From Wurfbainia villosa (taxonomy: Eukaryota; Streptophyta; Magnoliopsida; Zingiberales; Zingiberaceae), in assembly GCA_025175895.1 (NCBI GenBank), contig CM046003.1, positions 42,959,335-43,023,334 of the forward strand: a stretch of DNA of 64,000 nucleotides, written 5' to 3'. Each line of letters opens with the position of its first letter. Position 1 is the first letter of the stretch. Below, piece after piece: positions 55,143 to 64,000 of this stretch. The notes beneath the pieces are model-generated. The model did not search any database and was not told where the DNA came from. It worked only from the letters and a program-made list of their open reading frames with translations. The position numbers and the translations under genes were made by a program.

Positions 55143-55172
55143 ATCATATTGCACCGAATATCGTTTTACGAT

Positions 55173-56301
55173 TGTTGATCTCGGTGATGAATATTGCCGG
55201 GAGGAAGCAAACTGATATGAGCTCGTCGAGGCTAGTGTTTAACACTATCTCCGTAAAACAATATTGCTCCGCTTAGGTGCTTACGGATAGCAGCAATTCG
55301 TTTCCAATATACAACGATGATGTCTTGGAATAGTAGCACTATAAATTTTGAGACCGGCGAACCTTCTCGTAGGTTTTCTGGACTCCGGATGCAAAGGATG
55401 GAATGTATGCAAAAGTGAGTGAGATTGAGTGAATTTTTGAGTGTTTTGAGTGATTCTATTCCATCATCTAGGGATCCTATTTATACTAGGTGAAGAGGTG
55501 AAATACCCTTTGGTGAGTTTAATCTGAGCCATAGGATCTAGAGGGTTGTAACCCTTCAACAAACCTTTTAATCTCGGCCACTAGATCTGGAGGATTGTAA
55601 CCTTTCATATCATCCTTTGATCTCGGTAGCGAATCTGGATCCGGATCGGTCGATCCAGCTCGGATCGACCTTAATCACCCCATATCATCGTGATTCTTCG
55701 TGATCAACACTCCAGATCGCGTCACTTGCGATCCATCACTCTCTTCGTTCCAACGGTAGCCATCCGATTGCCCAATCAGCAGTCAGTCACCTCTCTCTGC
55801 CCAACCAAGTGCCACGTAGGCATGACACATCACCCGAGTGCCACGTAGGCATTGCCACATCACCTGGAGCATAAATTTAAGCTCCTCAATGCTCCTCGCG
55901 ACGATATATACGTGCAAAGTGCGCCAACAAAGTGCCCATTGCGCGCGTGGCGGGCTTACAGGTGCGAGCACCTGGTCACCCATTGGATGAGAGTATTTGT
56001 GCTTATTTGAGTTAACTCAATTAACACAACAACACATATAATAAAGTAAATCCTCTCTGGAATTTCCAATGTGGGACTATTGCTCCTCCTACTTCATTTA
56101 ATAATATTTTAAACTGACTTTAACAATTAATTTCTCATTCACCTATAATCGGTTTCGAACAAATTAATAGTCTTGATTCATCTACTCGAAACGTAGATTT
56201 CGATTTTGAAGTCAATTTAGACTTTCATCGATTGATGACACCTCGATTTTTCTTTTCAAAACCGTAAACTATATTGATCTTTTTAAGACTCAATATCTAA
56301 C
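55173..56301 (-). repeat. Element D 5' LTR (right)
   Basis: Matches 38771-39920, with TATA box at 55476-55487 (minus). Its end reads ATATCTAACG instead of ATATCCAACA, so the exact border is uncertain by a few bases. Confidence 0.88.
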
Positions 56302-57450
56302 GTAACAAAATCAGAACCTAGAATATAGAACCAAAATCTAAAATGAAATTACACCCAGGATAAGAAACGTAGGTAAAATTTAAAATTATATAGGTCTGAT
56401 CATTTACAATGATATTTGAAAATGAAAAGAATCTGTGATAGACTGAAAAAGAAAATAAAAAATTCCTTTTTAGATGGGATGGAACTAGGACAATACCTAA
56501 AACTCAGAATTGAACTGAAACTCAAAACAAGACAAAAAACAAATTAAATAATCAAAAATTTGAGCACCAAAATCTAGAACCTAAAATAAAATAACCCAAT
56601 AACTAGTAACTCAAAAACTAAAATCAACCTAGAACAAAACTTAAAATTCAAATGTTATCCTACACAATTCATTCATAAGTATCTTTATTATTCATCGACA
56701 GATCAGATGTGCACTATAATTCAATCCTTGAATCTTAAGAGATCGGATGATGGATAATAGAGTTGTTTACGGATGAATTATATAGGATAATATTTCTATA
56801 TATAGATAACTCATCCATAAATATCTCAATTATCTACTGTCCAATCGAGTAAGTACTATAATCCAAACCTTCAATATAAACCCTAAACTATAACACAGAA
56901 ACTAGAAGTATTCATCAAAATCAAAACTAAATCAATCAAATAGATTAAATAAATAAATAAGATCAAACAAACAGATAGATAAAAAGAGTATCTAATTAGG
57001 TGCTAGCTATTTGCATGTGAGTCGAGAATAAAAAAAAGATTATTCATAAATTTTAAGAGAGTATTAAAATATTTAATATTTTTTTATCATATTTTTAGAA
57101 AGTACTGACAAATATAATAGTATAAGGAATTAATTTAATTCTTTATTATTTTAATAAATTTGTTCAATTAGTTTTATTAATAAAGTTACTTTTTTTAAAA
57201 CAAAACATGTTATAAACGCATAAAAGATGTTAACATGTTATAAACGCATAAAAGATGTTAAAATGCCATGTCTTTGCACTAACAAGAAAATAATATGAAA
57301 CAAAAATAAAATAAAGAACGGATACATTTTGTTTAAATAGCTTAGGCGGCACCCAATTAATTTTTTTTTTTACATTTTATAATAGATTTTGTTTTCTTAC
57401 TTTTTAGCGGTGGGGGCAGGGTATTATTATTTTGCTAATGAACTATAAAA
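56302..57450. other. AT-rich spacer
   Basis: No coding frame. A-rich words (AACCTAGAATATAGAACC, AAAATCTAAAATGAAA) recur over 56310-56650. A perfect tandem duplication of about 31 bp (AACATGTTATAAACGCATAA unit) lies at 57204-57265. No element ends were recognised. Confidence 0.55.
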
Positions 57451-58589
57451 GTATCACCGTGCAACACGACTCCACAAGTATCACCTCCACCGAGCACATG
57501 CTTGCTGTCCTCGCCCACTGAATGAGCTCGACGTCCTCTTCAATGGAGGAAACAGACAGCAATGGTATACTCTCTAATATTGAACCTTTAATTTGTTTTG
57601 CTCGACGACCAAGCTAAGGCATTAATTATCAAACTAATTAAATTAATTATTATCGATAGCCCACAGAATATTCTCAGCTAGCTGTGGGCTCAAAGTGTAA
57701 TATTATTCTAATGATCGCCGATCATAAAAGGGAATCACAGTAGGATCCAATCATACGACGGGAGGAGAATCTTTCACCAGAAAGCTCCATGCACGCCGCC
57801 CCCGCCCTTCCACGAAATCGGGGTTCGCCATGAAGAGCTAGAGTCGTCTAGGGGCTCTGGCCATGCAGTGGCCGCCACAGGGTCAGGGTGTTTGTTTTTG
57901 TATTCATTCGGAGTCGCCCACTCTGCACCAGCAGCAGCAGCACGAAATCCCGAGGCGGCGCAATGGCCGCGGCTCTTGGTGGCCACCAACAGACGCGGCA
58001 TACGACGGCGCCCCCTTGCGCGTGCATGGGTTGGGGTTGGGGGTTGACCCTTCGTTCTCCCAAGCGGCTCGCTCTGGTTGTGGGAGGGCGGGATCCACGT
58101 TACGTCTCGTTCTCACACCGAGCTGCAGTGCTTTCTTTTGTCTGTTTGTTTTATTTGGAAGAGCGAGCGAGCGAGCGAGCGAGGATGTTAAATATCTAGC
58201 TAGGCGATCTTGTGAGTGGAGGGCGGTGAAGGTCCATGGAATCATTGAAAATTAAGAAGAAAAAAAAATCCTGAATCTGGCTCCCGTTTTCTAATCATCA
58301 ATTAATAGGAATCGTACCCACTTGCTTGCTGTGTCAGAAAGATGAAGGAAAATGACGGAGGACAGTGAGTTTGAAAGAAATGAAATAAATAGTTTCCATG
58401 AAAATGAAAGTAAAAGGATTCGTATTTTTTTATAACTCAGGTGTTCGGCCTTATGACTAGCGACGATCCTATTTCATATTGAGTAAATTAAAAAAATCGA
58501 TACAATAAAATCATAATTCTAGTAGCTCACACAAAAGAGTGCATCAACTTTGAAATTTGATGGTCCTTCATTTGAGTCAAATGAGAAAT
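57451..58589. other. GC-rich block of unknown nature, possibly single-copy host DNA
   Basis: Base composition shifts sharply at about 57460-58260. Frames exist on both strands (130 codons at 57863-58255 plus, 113 codons at 57904-58245 minus), but they overlap each other and show no recognised domain. A (GAGC)n microsatellite lies at about 58160-58183. The block has no partner elsewhere in the window. It could be a host promoter or first exon, or part of the LTR of element H, whose left end I could not fix. Confidence 0.35.
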
Positions 58590-59263
58590 TATTGGGATAA
58601 CAATGAAGAGTCCCACTATGGATCTAAATTAAGATTAATGAATTAATCTTATTAAATTCTAAACTCATTAAATTAATAGATTAATATAATCGGATTTAAA
58701 CTTATTAGATCAATGGTTAATATAATCAGATCTAAAGTTATTGGATTACTAGATTAATCTAATTAGATCCGAATTTATTAAATTAATGGATTAATCCAAT
58801 ATGCGTTTGAGTTTTCCAAACGAGACCATGAATTATATCCACATTTCAATAAAATAGAAGAAAATATCATATTAGATATGACTTGGTGATTAATTAAGTA
58901 ATAAACACGATCTTATCTGATAAGATCGTGTGAGATTACGTCAACCCTAAATGTTTGAATTTTCTGATCTCTCCTTATATATAGTAGCTAGCACTACAAT
59001 GTGGATGACGAAAAAATAAATTTTTTTCTCAGAGTGTGCTCCTGAGATGAGTGACGGCGTGCGACTGTGCTCGTGTGGATACCAAGGAGGCATGAACATA
59101 TTGATCGTGCTCAAATCGACTTGACCCTCCAGCATTGAATAGTTCACGCTTTAAGGGTAACACTCTAAACTAACGACCAATCAGAATTTGCATATGGATT
59201 TTGTTAGGTTTCCTTTTTCCGCTATGTATATATTTTGAGTTAATTTCACTTTAGAACCCAACA
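58590..59263 (+). repeat. Element H 5' LTR (left border uncertain)
   Basis: It ends AGAACCCAACA. TATA box TTATATATA at 58975-58983. A 27-bp perfect palindrome (arms ACACGATCTTATC) lies 45 bases upstream at 58905-58931. About four diverged 37-bp AT-rich tandem units cover 58634-58800. Confidence 0.6.
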
Positions 59264-59264
59264 A

Positions 59265-59277
59265 TGGTATCAGAGCC
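59265..59277 (+). other. Element H primer-binding site
   Basis: TGGTATCAGAGCC one base after the LTR; complementary to initiator tRNA-Met. Confidence 0.93.
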
Positions 59278-59631
59278 ACTTGTAAATTCAATTGAATCGT
59301 TTTGATGTTTAATTTTATATTTGATATAGATAAACATATTTATTATGATTCTAATCGATTGATTTATGTGTATTTTTGATTAATTCGCTATGAAACAGAA
59401 GTCATTTAATTGGATTAAATATTATCGATTGTTTAATTTGATTAAACAATAACGATCGTAGCATGCTCATAGTTATATGAGCACTATAATCTTGTTTCAT
59501 TCGACCAATCAAACATCACAATTTCAATATGATTGATATAATAATCTGTTGCGAACAGATTATGAGATATTAATAATCGAAATTGTGAAACAATCTGATG
59601 TGAACAGTTTGTGATAATTTGATTATTAATT

Positions 59632-62510
59632 GTAGTGGAATCGGTGTCGTGTTAGAGGGGGTGAATAACATTTTTGGCTTCGCTTTGGTCCATTCGTTCG
59701 GATGCTTGTCTACAAATAGTTAGTATGCAGCGGAAATACAATAAAAACAAAAACAACACAACCATAAGACAAGATTTACGTGGTTCGGAACTAAAGTTTC
59801 TACTCCATGAGCGAGCTAGCTAGTGATCTATCCTCATTATGCTTTCTCCTTCTCGGCAACACGTCGGAGGTGGAGAAACCTCGTACAAAAGAGCTTACAA
59901 TAAAATACAACAAGTATGCAAAGAAATAAAGAAATATAAGTAAAGAACCCTTTACAATCAATCTTTCCTTGAGAGCTCTTTTGGTTGCTTTGGAAGCCTT
60001 CGAAGACCCTGAAATACACTAGCACTTCACTTCAAAATCGCCCAAGAACCTTAGCTGAAATCCTCCATGAGTTGCTCCTTTTATAACCTGCAGTTAGCTG
60101 ATTTCGCGCCTAACAGTCGATTGCCAAAAGGCACAAGTCGACTGCTAGCCTATCCGTTGTCTCACAACGACTCCATCTACGTTGGAATATGCCTAATAGA
60201 TACATCAGCAGTCGACTGCCCTTACCAGCAATCGACTGTTGCCCCATAGTCGACTGGCCAGTCAATTACACAACAATCTGTGCACTGCTACAGTGCCATC
60301 AATCGACTACTCAAGGCCAGTCGACTGCCCATAGCCGAGTAATCGAGCCTCAGTCAACTACTCGACCAGTAGACTAATTATAATCTCATTCGACTGCTTC
60401 GAGTTGACTAGGCTCCCGAGTGTCAAATACTCGACCAGTCGACTGATAAACCTCAACTATAAGGTTTAACCCAAGTATGATCCCTTCATACTTGATTGAC
60501 CACCCTTAGTCTAGACCTAAGCCTTCTAGCCATCTTCATCAGCCTTACGCCTCTTGGATCCCTCGAGTTCGCAACTCGTCATCCTTCGCGTTAGCCTTCA
60601 GGTGCTTCCATTGACTATGTCATGCTAACCGAGTCCTTTGTCAATGTTCATTTGGACTTATGCTGCCAAGACCACATGCTTAGACTTTACGTTGCCAAAA
60701 TCTCACCTTGGACTTCCTTGCCAAGATCTATTTGGACTTACGCCGCCAAGATCCATGCTTGGAATTTACGCCTCCAAATCTACCCTTGGACTTCCCAATT
60801 GTCAAAGTTCACTTGGACTTTACGCCGCCAAGACTACATGCTTGGACTTATGCCGCTAAGATTATACCTTTGGAATTTACCATTGCCAAGTACCCATGAC
60901 TTGAACTTCTCTTACTAAGGTCATTCTTGGACTTTCCAATTGCCAAGACTATGCTTGGACTTTTCCATGTCAAAACCATTCTTGGACTTTCCATGGCAAG
61001 ACCATGCTTGGACTTTCCATGGCAAGTGATGCGGCATGGAATTTTTTCCTTCTATATGAGACTGTAGAAGGCGGGTTCCCTCCGACCGCATCAGTAAAAT
61101 TGAATGTGTCCTGAAAAAGTTAACACGAGTTAAACCGTCGCCGGCCTACCCGGCGACGGCACTCCGATGCTTAAGTTAGGCCGGACATTAATGGAAGAAA
61201 AATATATGGAATGTGATAAAAGTAATGCAAAAGAAGAGTGATAGAACTTATCTCATCTCATATGTAGATAAAAATACGCGAGAGTCATTAGAAAGCACTT
61301 AGATAAGATAATAACTTGCAATTAATGCTCCATTCCGGTCTATACCAAAATACCGTCGGTGCCAACTTCAACTCCGAGGATTGCCCTTGCATCTTCTTAT
61401 ATCATGCACAGAGGATGAATGTCATTCCGACTAGAATAGGCTTTAATATCATAAACTGCAAACCACCTTGCTTGCATCTGATCATCACGCTTGTAGCCCA
61501 TAGTAGTAAAGCAATGGGCATCAGGTAGAAATACAAATGCCTTCTTTGTTATCCTCATATAAGATGATTTCAGTTCTGTCTTCTCTAAGTGAATCCAATA
61601 TTTAATTGTGTTCCTTCTTCACAAGCGACGCAAAAGACCCAATGATGCCAAACACAAGAAACCCATTTATTGCTCCAATAGATCGTTGGTTTCCAACATG
61701 GCATAAGCCTCCAAACACCAAGGAAAACAAGGGAGCACTCTTCCACACTGGAATGTTGCAACTTGACCTCCAGATTTTCCTAGCGTTCTCTTGGCCGCTG
61801 AGATCAATGAGACACTTCCATGGTGTCAACCACCAAATAGATTCCACTAGTGATGCTTCTTGGTTCCCTCTTCATGGTAGCCCGATTGAGGTTCGGGCAG
61901 GGCTGCTCGAACTCTTACACCAACTGCGGCTTACTGTGGCATGAAGGGTGAGGTGAGAGTGCGAAAGGGCGAAAGAGACAAGCGGAGAGAGTTGACGCCG
62001 GGAGGAGGGAATGCACAAGTTGATATCTCGACCTCCTCCTCCTCCAAGGGTTGCAGCCACCCAGCTCCCGAGAGAAAAAATGGCCCCAATGAGAAGTTGA
62101 AGCTCCCCAAGAAGAAACAACTTCTCCCTCTTTTCCTCTATCCAGACCGAAAAAAAGAAGCCCCCTCCGATCCCCCTCGGGAGAAGCGAAGATCCTTTTC
62201 TTTAAACCCTAACCACTTCTTTTATATCCCCTCTCATGGGCCGGGCCTCTGTTTCATTTTATGGACCGATATTTATCCCATATCAGCAAGTATCTAAACT
62301 TGGACTTCTGAGGTTGATTGCTCCATCAATCTCTCACAAATAATCTCCCTCATATGAATTTGGATATCCCAATCATCCACTAGTCATATGATCAACATAT
62401 GATCAAACTATATTGTCAAACAATGGTCAAATCCATTGTCAAACATCAAAATACTACTCGAGTCTCACTCGTGTTTGGTCAACATTGACTCGGGGTTTGT
62501 TACACCAACA
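59632..62510 (-). mobile_element. Solo LTR F, family B-like, in the leader of element H
   Basis: Ends TGTAGTGG...ACACCAACA with target duplication TTAAT (59627-59631 and 62511-62515). Read on the minus strand it starts TGTTGGTGTAAC and ends in CTATTCACCCCCTCTAAC...CCACTACA, like family B LTRs. It carries the CCAAG/CTTGG hairpin minisatellite (about 60640-61025), CAGTCGACTG palindromes (60110-60240) and a TATA box TATAAAAGG (minus, 60079-60087). Element G interrupts it at 61027-62285. Confidence 0.88.
61027..62285 (-). mobile_element. Element G: probable solo LTR inside solo LTR F
   Basis: TG...CA borders (TGATGCGGCATGG ... CCCATATCA) with 5-bp duplication GCAAG (61022-61026 and 62286-62290) interrupt the F minisatellite exactly. 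On the minus strand a promoter-like GATATAAAAG (about 62219-62228) follows about 60 bases from the end, and then AGGGTTT. A minus frame of 81 codons (61602-61847) has a hydrophobic stretch but matches nothing I know. A second copy or an internal domain would be needed to prove it is an LTR rather than another kind of insertion. Confidence 0.6.
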
Positions 62511-62515
62511 TTAAT

Positions 62516-63737
62516 ATTCAAGGGAAACAAGGCAATGCCCCATTCAACAAGTTAATAAAAAAATAAAATTGTTTTGTTGTTGTTTTTTTTCGGGGGTGCT
62601 GCCCTAACCCCCTGCAAGGGGCGCTACCCGCTTGACCCCCCTGCCCACTAGCGGGACCATCGCTAGGGGTGTTGTCCCTTGAAATTCTATATGGGTTCGC
62701 CACATAAATCATTAATTATATTTATAATTATAATAAAATAGTGCTATAGAATTGGTACATGCGATGTATAGCATGGTGCATGGTTATGACTTTTGTGATT
62801 GTTATAAAATTAGTACGACATGCAAGTCGTGCCTTTCCTCTAATAAATTCAAGTTGTAAAATTTCTCTTTTCATCTAATTCCCCTCGAATATAACTCGAG
62901 GTTCCTTATATTGTAATGTACAAGTTAGAATAGTGCTAGTATAGTACTAGATGATAGAGGTATTATAGAGAAGGAGACCAACAACACACGCCAACTAAGG
63001 AAGCACTTGGAGAAGATGCAGTTCCCTTAAGTTGGCTTTTTCAATCTTGTCATTGGCTTGAGAAATTCATAAAAGTTAGAGCCATGGTTTGTCACATTTA
63101 TTTTTCTTTGCCATATATGTTAATATATGCCATGATTGTGTCATGTATGTTGATACATGTCATGTTTATATGTGTATATGATGCATGTTAAATTAGTTAA
63201 GTCAATTTAAAAATGGCTACCAAAGTTTGATACTTATTACTACCTTGATCAATAATAGACTGTTTGTCAAAGTAAAGTGTCTTTATTTATCTTGGTAGAA
63301 TGCGATAAGATAATTGTGGTATCCGACTTATTAAACATTTGGTTATGACTTTACTAAGGTCAGTAGACACATTTGGCAAAGTAAAGTGTCAATCAGACCT
63401 TAGAGGCATACCATTAGATGAGCAAAGAACAAATATTTTTGTTCACCTAATTATCCAAGAGTTGTATTAGATGCAATTGGTAAATGTTACCTACCTAAAT
63501 AGTCAAGTCTTGGGCGATTAGCCAAAGCTAATTCCAGATAAGATAAAATATGGATCTTGTCCCATTAAAATGTTGAGTTTGGGGCTAGTAGTGTGGGAAA
63601 ATTATGTCTACCCACATCTATGACTTGCTCCTATCCAACCTTATATTTTAGTAGGAGAATCATTTAATTAAATTCCTAATTAAGTGATTTTTAAAAAATG
63701 ATACATATTTATTTATTTATTATTATTGTAGATAATC
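62516..63737 (+). other. Element H leader, second part
   Basis: Non-coding. It includes a T-run and C/G-rich inverted words (62590-62660, CCCCCTGC...GCAGGGGG-like), AT-rich ATGTCATGT/ACATGTC repeats (63100-63190) and GTCAAAGTAAAGTGTC repeated at about 63267 and 63375. I see no gene. Confidence 0.5.
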
Positions 63738-64000
63738 ATGTCTGCAAACACATCAAATACCCTATCACTGCGATTTATCCTTAAGAAGGACAAGCTTAAT
63801 GGAGCTAATTTCCTAGACTGGTACAGAAACTTAAGGATTGTCCTTAAGCAAGAAAGAAAACTGTATGTTCTAGAGCAGCCTATTCCCGAACCACTTACTT
63901 CTAATACCCCTCGTGCTGATAAGTATGCATATAAAAAACATCAAAATGATGCTTTCGATATGTCATGTCTTATGTTTGCCACCATGAACTCTAAGCTTCA
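63738..64000 (+). CDS. Element H gag, N-terminal part, runs off the window
   Basis: ATG at 63738 opens a frame of 87 complete codons to the window end: MSANTSNTLSLRFILKKDKL, then NGANFLDWYRNLRIVLKQE, VLEQPIPEPL, AYKKHQNDAFDMSCLMFATMN. This is the N-terminal Gag domain of copia elements (compare TGPNFLDWLRNLRIVLKAK in element E), which forms the virus-like particle. The start is chosen because the frame is closed upstream and matches the family start. No stop or frameshift is seen in this part, unlike every other gag here except that of D. Whether the rest is intact is outside the window. Confidence 0.88.
   Translation, partial: MSANTSNTLSLRFILKKDKLNGANFLDWYRNLRIVLKQERKLYVLEQPIPEPLTSNTPRADKYAYKKHQNDAFDMSCLMFATMNSKL

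Larger units (their letters stand above)
38771..56301 (-). mobile_element. Element D: TNT1-like copia element, interrupted by elements E and B2
   Basis: LTRs 38771-39920 and 55173-56301. On the minus strand: gag (55142-54324), protease (about 54230), integrase, RT and RNase H ending near 40476. After removal of the two insertions (41807-42973 and 44200-53815, each with a 5-bp duplication) the frames join in copia order. A clean target duplication around D is not visible: AAAAC precedes the left LTR, while GTAACAAAATC follows the right one. No initiator tRNA-Met primer site lies inside the 5' LTR, which is unusual. Confidence 0.88.
58590..64000 (+). mobile_element. Element H: copia element, 5' half, continues beyond window
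   Basis: An LTR end ACCCAACA at 59263 is followed by primer site 59265-59277, a leader split by solo LTR F (59632-62510), and a Gag start at 63738. The leader without F is about 1.6 kb. The Gag wording (LNGANFLDWYRNLRIVLKQE) is close in style to element E, suggesting an Angela/Tork relative. The left border at 58590 (TATTGGGATAAC) is a guess. Confidence 0.75.

Noticed and set aside
38766..56310. AAAAC as the target duplication of element D
   Set aside because: AAAAC precedes the left LTR, but the right LTR is followed by GTAACAAAATC. No exact 5-bp match sits at the border, so I do not claim a duplication.
61602..61847. 81-codon minus-strand frame with hydrophobic stretch as a membrane-protein gene
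   Set aside because: No family recognised, it lies inside an insertion in a solo LTR, and other frames over the same bases are almost as open. Kept only as a note under element G.

Overview
This window is repeat-dense DNA from a flowering-plant nuclear genome. I infer this from Ty1/copia and Ty3/gypsy LTR retrotransposons whose primer-binding sites match plant initiator tRNA-Met (TGGTATCAGAGC), an RTE-type LINE with a TTG-rich tail, an Ac-like hAT transposase, and a TRIM. Most TG...CA element borders carry 5-bp target-site duplications (TSDs). I found no intact host gene, rRNA, tRNA, CRISPR array or prokaryotic-style operon. Nearly every coding frame is broken by stops or frameshifts. The exception is the first 87 codons of a gag frame that runs off the right edge.

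Layout, left to right. (1) 1-13575: remnant of a gag-only sirevirus-like element (B0). It was invaded by a copia element on the minus strand (A, 1958-10681, TSD CATTG), and its 3' LTR was invaded by a solo LTR (11511-13043, TSD AAGGT). (2) 13576-14990: fragment of another LTR element. (3) 15003-37768: a four-deep nest. An RTE LINE was split by a hAT element. The hAT was split by gypsy element C with 3.7-3.9-kb LTRs (16445-34313, TSD GCTAT/GTTAT). C was split by a complete copy of family B (26234-32753, TSD TACCC). The hAT remnant also holds an exon of an SR-type RNA-binding protein, and the LINE tail holds a TRIM (36917-37633). (4) 38771-56301: TNT1-like copia element D on the minus strand, interrupted by a B-related solo LTR (41807-42973, TSD TAGCC) and an Angela/BARE-like element E on the plus strand (44200-53815, TSD ATTAA). 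(5) 56302-58589: AT-rich spacer, then a GC-rich block I could not assign. (6) about 58590-64000: 5' part of copia element H, with solo LTR F (TSD TTAAT) in its leader and solo-LTR-like element G (TSD GCAAG) inside F.

The most unusual content is family B. Two independently mutated copies both have a coiled-coil and zinc-knuckle gag and then about 1.85 kb of non-coding DNA where pol should be. That non-coding part keeps six serial purine motifs and a hairpin with a paired sequence change between copies. B LTRs carry tandem short hairpins and CAGTCGACTG palindromes. Element A shares the palindromes, the serial purine motifs and the gag layout, and is a plausible relative of the helper that would mobilise B. 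B should depend on such a helper for protease, integrase and reverse transcriptase.

Family names (SIRE, Angela, TNT1/Tork, Del/Tekay, RTE) come from reading the protein motifs by eye and were not checked against a database.
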